Assembly (NCBI GenBank): GCA_016202795.1
Contig: JACQNY010000087.1
Coordinates: 1 to 7,366 of the forward strand
Origin: Candidatus Aenigmatarchaeota archaeon
GTDB lineage: Archaea > Aenigmatarchaeota > Aenigmatarchaeia > JACPZZ01
Reading direction: 5' to 3'
DNA length: 7,366 nucleotides
The position numbers and the translations under genes are program-made. Numbering within the stretch: position 1 is the stretch's first letter; each line of letters begins with the position of its first letter. The notes below the pieces were generated by a model. It ran no database searches. It saw only the letters and a program-made list of their open reading frames with translations, and was not told the origin of the DNA. Shown piece by piece: positions 6,420 through 7,366 of the stretch.

Positions 6420-6495
6420 AAAACAACCCCTTCAGCTAGAAGCATATCGTATACTGTATCGATATGCTTCAGCTCCTTTCAGCTAAAAGGGGTTG
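6410..6495 (-). terminator. Hairpin followed by a T-tract, probable terminator of the CxC-protein gene
   Basis: Read on the minus strand, transcripts from the 46-codon gene would run through a stem ending in the 9-bp arm CAACCCCTT/AAGGGGTTG and then into a GTTTTTTATTTTTC tract (from 6423 down to 6410). This has the form of an intrinsic terminator, although archaeal RNA polymerase mainly needs the T-tract. On the plus strand no T-run follows the stem, so its effect on the glycosyltransferase transcript is less clear. Confidence 0.5.
6424..6495. repeat. Compound inverted repeat with three TTCAGCT copies
   Basis: The outer arms are CAACCCCTT (6424-6432) and AAGGGGTTG (6487-6495), 9 perfect pairs. 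The inner arms are GAAGCATATCG (6439-6449) and CGATATGCTTC (6460-6470), 11 perfect pairs around a 10-nt loop. An AGCT at 6434-6437 can extend the inner stem with AGCT 6471-6474 past one bulged A, leaving 12 unpaired bases on the right, or pair instead with AGCT 6481-6484 next to the outer stem. TTCAGCT occurs at 6431-6437, 6468-6474 and 6478-6484. The two alternative pairings allow two competing folds. Confidence 0.85.
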
Positions 6496-6513
6496 CCAAA
6501 GAAGCTTTAGAAA

Positions 6514-6654
6514 CTAATTTTTCTCTAGCTCTTTTATTCTTTCGGCTACGCCTTTAACTTCCTGGTCAAGAGATTCCTTGTACTCTTTCAGCATTTCAAT
6601 TTTTTCCTCCTTGGTCAAAAAACTCCTTTGCTGCGTAACGCAATTGCAATCCAT
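6514..6654 (-). CDS. Small CxC-motif coiled-coil protein (46 aa), archaeal FLTKEEKIE-type family
   Basis: The minus strand encodes 46 residues from ATG (6654) to TAG (6514). The start is MDCNCVTQQRSFLTKEEKIE, with C3-x-C5, a basic/aromatic RSF turn and LTKEEK as a helix cap. The rest is a single amphipathic helix with heptad-like hydrophobics (L22, Y25, L29, V33, V36, I40, L43) ending in KN. I recognise the pattern (Cys-rich start, FLTKEEKIE, YK..L..E..GV.E.I..L) from short uncharacterised archaeal proteins, from memory only. GGGGGTGA lies directly upstream, with the GGTGA core 4 nt before the ATG, a clear ribosome-binding site. It is divergent from the PadR-type regulator over an operator-bearing 80-bp gap and ends before a hairpin terminator. 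It may bind a metal or act as an oligomeric partner, but no function is established. High helical propensity, the ribosome-binding site and a plausible promoter make it a real gene despite its size. Confidence 0.8.
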   Translation of the reverse strand: MDCNCVTQQRSFLTKEEKIEMLKEYKESLDQEVKGVAERIKELEKN

Positions 6655-6657
6655 TCA

Positions 6658-6666
6658 CTCACCCCC
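6658..6666 (-). promoter_or_regulatory. Ribosome-binding site of the CxC-protein gene
   Basis: On the minus strand GGGGGTGAG precedes the ATG, with the GGTGA core 4 nt from it. It is the best Shine-Dalgarno match in the window and the main support for translation of this very short gene. Confidence 0.65.
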
Positions 6667-6669
6667 AAT

Positions 6670-6687
6670 ATATCGGATGTACGATAT
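6670..6687. promoter_or_regulatory. Operator-like palindrome 1 (ATATCGG-N4-ACGATAT)
   Basis: An 18-bp inverted repeat with arms ATATCGG and ACGATAT; the inner six positions ATATCG/CGATAT are perfect and one arm position differs. It lies between the shared TATA box and the ribosome-binding site of the CxC-protein gene, where a bound repressor would cover that gene's likely transcription start. PadR-family dimers bind such short palindromes next to their own genes. Confidence 0.55.
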
Positions 6688-6701
6688 TATTATCGGTATG
6701 G

Positions 6702-6710
6702 TATTTAAGT
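6702..6710. promoter_or_regulatory. Central TATA box, possibly shared by the PadR and CxC-protein genes
   Basis: TATTTAAGT on plus (ACTTAAATA on minus) is close to the archaeal TATA consensus in both directions. Its TTAA is centred 28.5 bp before the PadR ATG, fitting a leaderless mRNA. On the minus strand a start about 26 bp away would fall near 6680, giving a leader of about 25 nt with the ribosome-binding site. No second equally good box is seen in the 80-bp gap, so one bidirectional element is likely but unproven. Confidence 0.5.
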
Positions 6711-6728
6711 ATATCGGTCATCCAATAT
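6711..6728. promoter_or_regulatory. Operator-like palindrome 2 (ATATCGG-N4-CCAATAT)
   Basis: This 18-bp inverted repeat has the same left arm and spacing as palindrome 1 (7-bp arms, one mismatch, 4-bp spacer). It directly abuts the TATA box and lies between it and the PadR ATG at 6735, a classic place for autorepression. Its centre is 41 bp from that of palindrome 1. A further plus-orientation half-site TATCGG at 6691-6696 lies between them. Confidence 0.55.
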
Positions 6729-6734
6729 GTATTC

Positions 6735-7046
6735 ATGGGGAAAGATTATGACAACTGTTGCGACATGCGCGGCATGCTGTCGTTTTTGATTCTGTTCCTT
6801 TTATCGAAAAAACCAATGAACGGCGTTGAAATTGCAGAGGACATTGAACGCCGCAAAGGAACAAAACCAAGCCCTGGCACAATTTATCCGGCATTAAAAG
6901 GGTTGAGGGAAATGGGATTCGTGAAGGAGAAGAAGTCCGGTAAGACAGTAACATACAGCTTAACGTCAAAAGGCAAAGACGCTTTACGCCTAGCGAAACA
7001 GCGGTTCTGCGCGACGTTTATGGATGTTTTTGTAAATGGGAAATAA
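6735..7046 (+). CDS. PadR-family transcriptional regulator (winged helix)
   Basis: This 103-residue DNA-binding protein matches the PadR winged-helix domain along its length: MRGMLSFLILFLLSKKPMNGVEIAEDIE (11-38) forms the first helices, KPSPGTIYPALKGLREMGFV (44-63) holds the recognition helix with the family-typical P(S/N)PGTIYPAL, and KTVTYSLTSKGKDAL (70-84) is the wing. The C-terminal dimer helix is short, giving a small subfamily member. Two adjacent cysteines (C8-C9) precede the domain, a third, C97? no, C97 is not clear from spacing, lies in the tail sequence QRFCATF. PadR proteins usually repress their own gene and a neighbour, with a ligand or stress signal releasing them. Here the palindromes at 6670-6687 and 6711-6728 are the natural targets, and the divergent CxC-protein gene the natural partner. 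The start ATG fits the TATA spacing and lacks a Shine-Dalgarno site, implying a leaderless mRNA. Confidence 0.92.
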   Translation: MGKDYDNCCDMRGMLSFLILFLLSKKPMNGVEIAEDIERRKGTKPSPGTIYPALKGLREMGFVKEKKSGKTVTYSLTSKGKDALRLAKQRFCATFMDVFVNGK

Positions 7047-7061
7047 TAACCAAAGTTCCGC

Positions 7062-7366
7062 TCAAAAAATCCACTTTAGTTTTTTATCTATCGTTATATT
7101 TTTTAATTTATCTTTTATTTCGTTTCTAGTACACCAGATGACATATTCTGGTTCGGGTTCTACATAGCCTCCATACGGAATAGGTAAAATCAAAATAGCA
7201 TCAAGACCATCTTTGTCTAAAGACTTTATATTTACAGAAAAAATCCTTGGAATTTTTTTAAATCCCAGAACGATGCTGTAATAAATTACTCCAATTTTAG
7301 TATAGTTGTAATATTGGTTTTTTGATTTTTTGCAGTGTTTAATTTTATCTTTGATTTTATTTATTA
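7062..7366 (-). CDS. Hypothetical protein, C-terminal part (start beyond the right edge)
   Basis: A minus-strand frame runs without a stop from the right edge to TGA at 7062-7064, giving at least 100 residues. It has a very basic, Lys/Asn/Ile-rich start, then alternating hydrophobic stretches that look like beta strands: KIGVIYYSIVLGF, KIPRIFSVNIKSL, DGLDAILILPIPYGGYVEPE, EYVIWCTRNEI, and the end KKLKWIF. I do not recognise the family. A compact alpha/beta protein is likely, with no visible signal or membrane segment. The region is about 26% G+C by hand count, well below the rest of the window, and lysine is almost all AAA, which suggests a different origin. An accessory or horizontally acquired gene is the simplest reading. 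It converges with the PadR gene, 15 bp apart. Confidence 0.65.
   Translation of the reverse strand, partial: INKIKDKIKHCKKSKNQYYNYTKIGVIYYSIVLGFKKIPRIFSVNIKSLDKDGLDAILILPIPYGGYVEPEPEYVIWCTRNEIKDKLKNITIDKKLKWIF

Noticed and set aside
6424..6495. The hairpin as a miniature transposable element or CRISPR repeat
   Set aside because: There is one copy only, no flanking target-site duplication was seen and the structure ends in a T-tract, which fits a terminator better.
1..7366. tRNA, rRNA, CRISPR arrays or insertion sequences
   Set aside because: No cloverleaf with a TTCGA-type arm, rRNA-like segment, regular repeat-spacer array or transposase-like frame was seen by eye on either strand.

Overview
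The window looks archaeal. It carries an FMN-dependent type 2 isopentenyl-diphosphate isomerase, a single-domain KaiC/RecA-like ATPase, an archaeal-style PadR regulator and a DUF2283 tail. Its promoters are single TATA-type boxes about 23-29 bp upstream of start codons with almost no 5' leader, and I see no bacterial -10/-35 pairs. A few genes instead have GGTG-type ribosome-binding sites. Genes are short and tightly packed, with two pairs overlapping by 1 and 4 bp. The lineage cannot be fixed from the sequence alone; a small-genome or DPANN-like archaeon is a guess.

Layout. 1-110: tail of a DUF2283 gene. 156-914 (+): a TIM-barrel sugar-phosphate isomerase/epimerase-like protein, facing a KaiC-like ATPase (931-1602, -) across a 16-bp gap. 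From a divergent promoter region (1603-1684) starts the isoprenoid block on +: a polyprenyl diphosphate synthase (1685-2752) overlapping fni (2752-3783) by one base, then a squalene/phytoene-synthase-family protein with its own promoter (3883-4791). This meets a PAP2 phosphatase head-on (4788-5234, -) with a 4-bp overlap. Divergent from PAP2 is a membrane-anchored family 2 glycosyltransferase (5325-6419, +).

The right part is a small regulatory module. A strong compound hairpin (6424-6495) lies between the glycosyltransferase and a 46-codon gene on the minus strand (6514-6654) encoding a CxC coiled-coil protein. That gene is divergent from a PadR-type repressor (6735-7046, +). The 80-bp region between them holds one central TATA box readable both ways and two 18-bp palindromes with the half-site ATATCGG. 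The last ~300 bp are about 26% G+C (hand count) and hold the C-terminal part of an unrecognised minus-strand gene, probably of different origin.

How the genes may work together. fni supplies DMAPP from IPP, the prenyltransferase extends it to an all-trans prenyl diphosphate, and the squalene/phytoene-like enzyme could join two such chains head to head. The PAP2 phosphatase and the glycosyltransferase could act on prenyl-phosphate or lipid products at the membrane. The first three steps follow from family membership; the link to PAP2 and the glycosyltransferase is inference from proximity. The most interesting items are the PadR/CxC-protein module with its phased operators, the compound hairpin sharing the same ATATCG arms, and the isoprenoid/glycolipid cluster.
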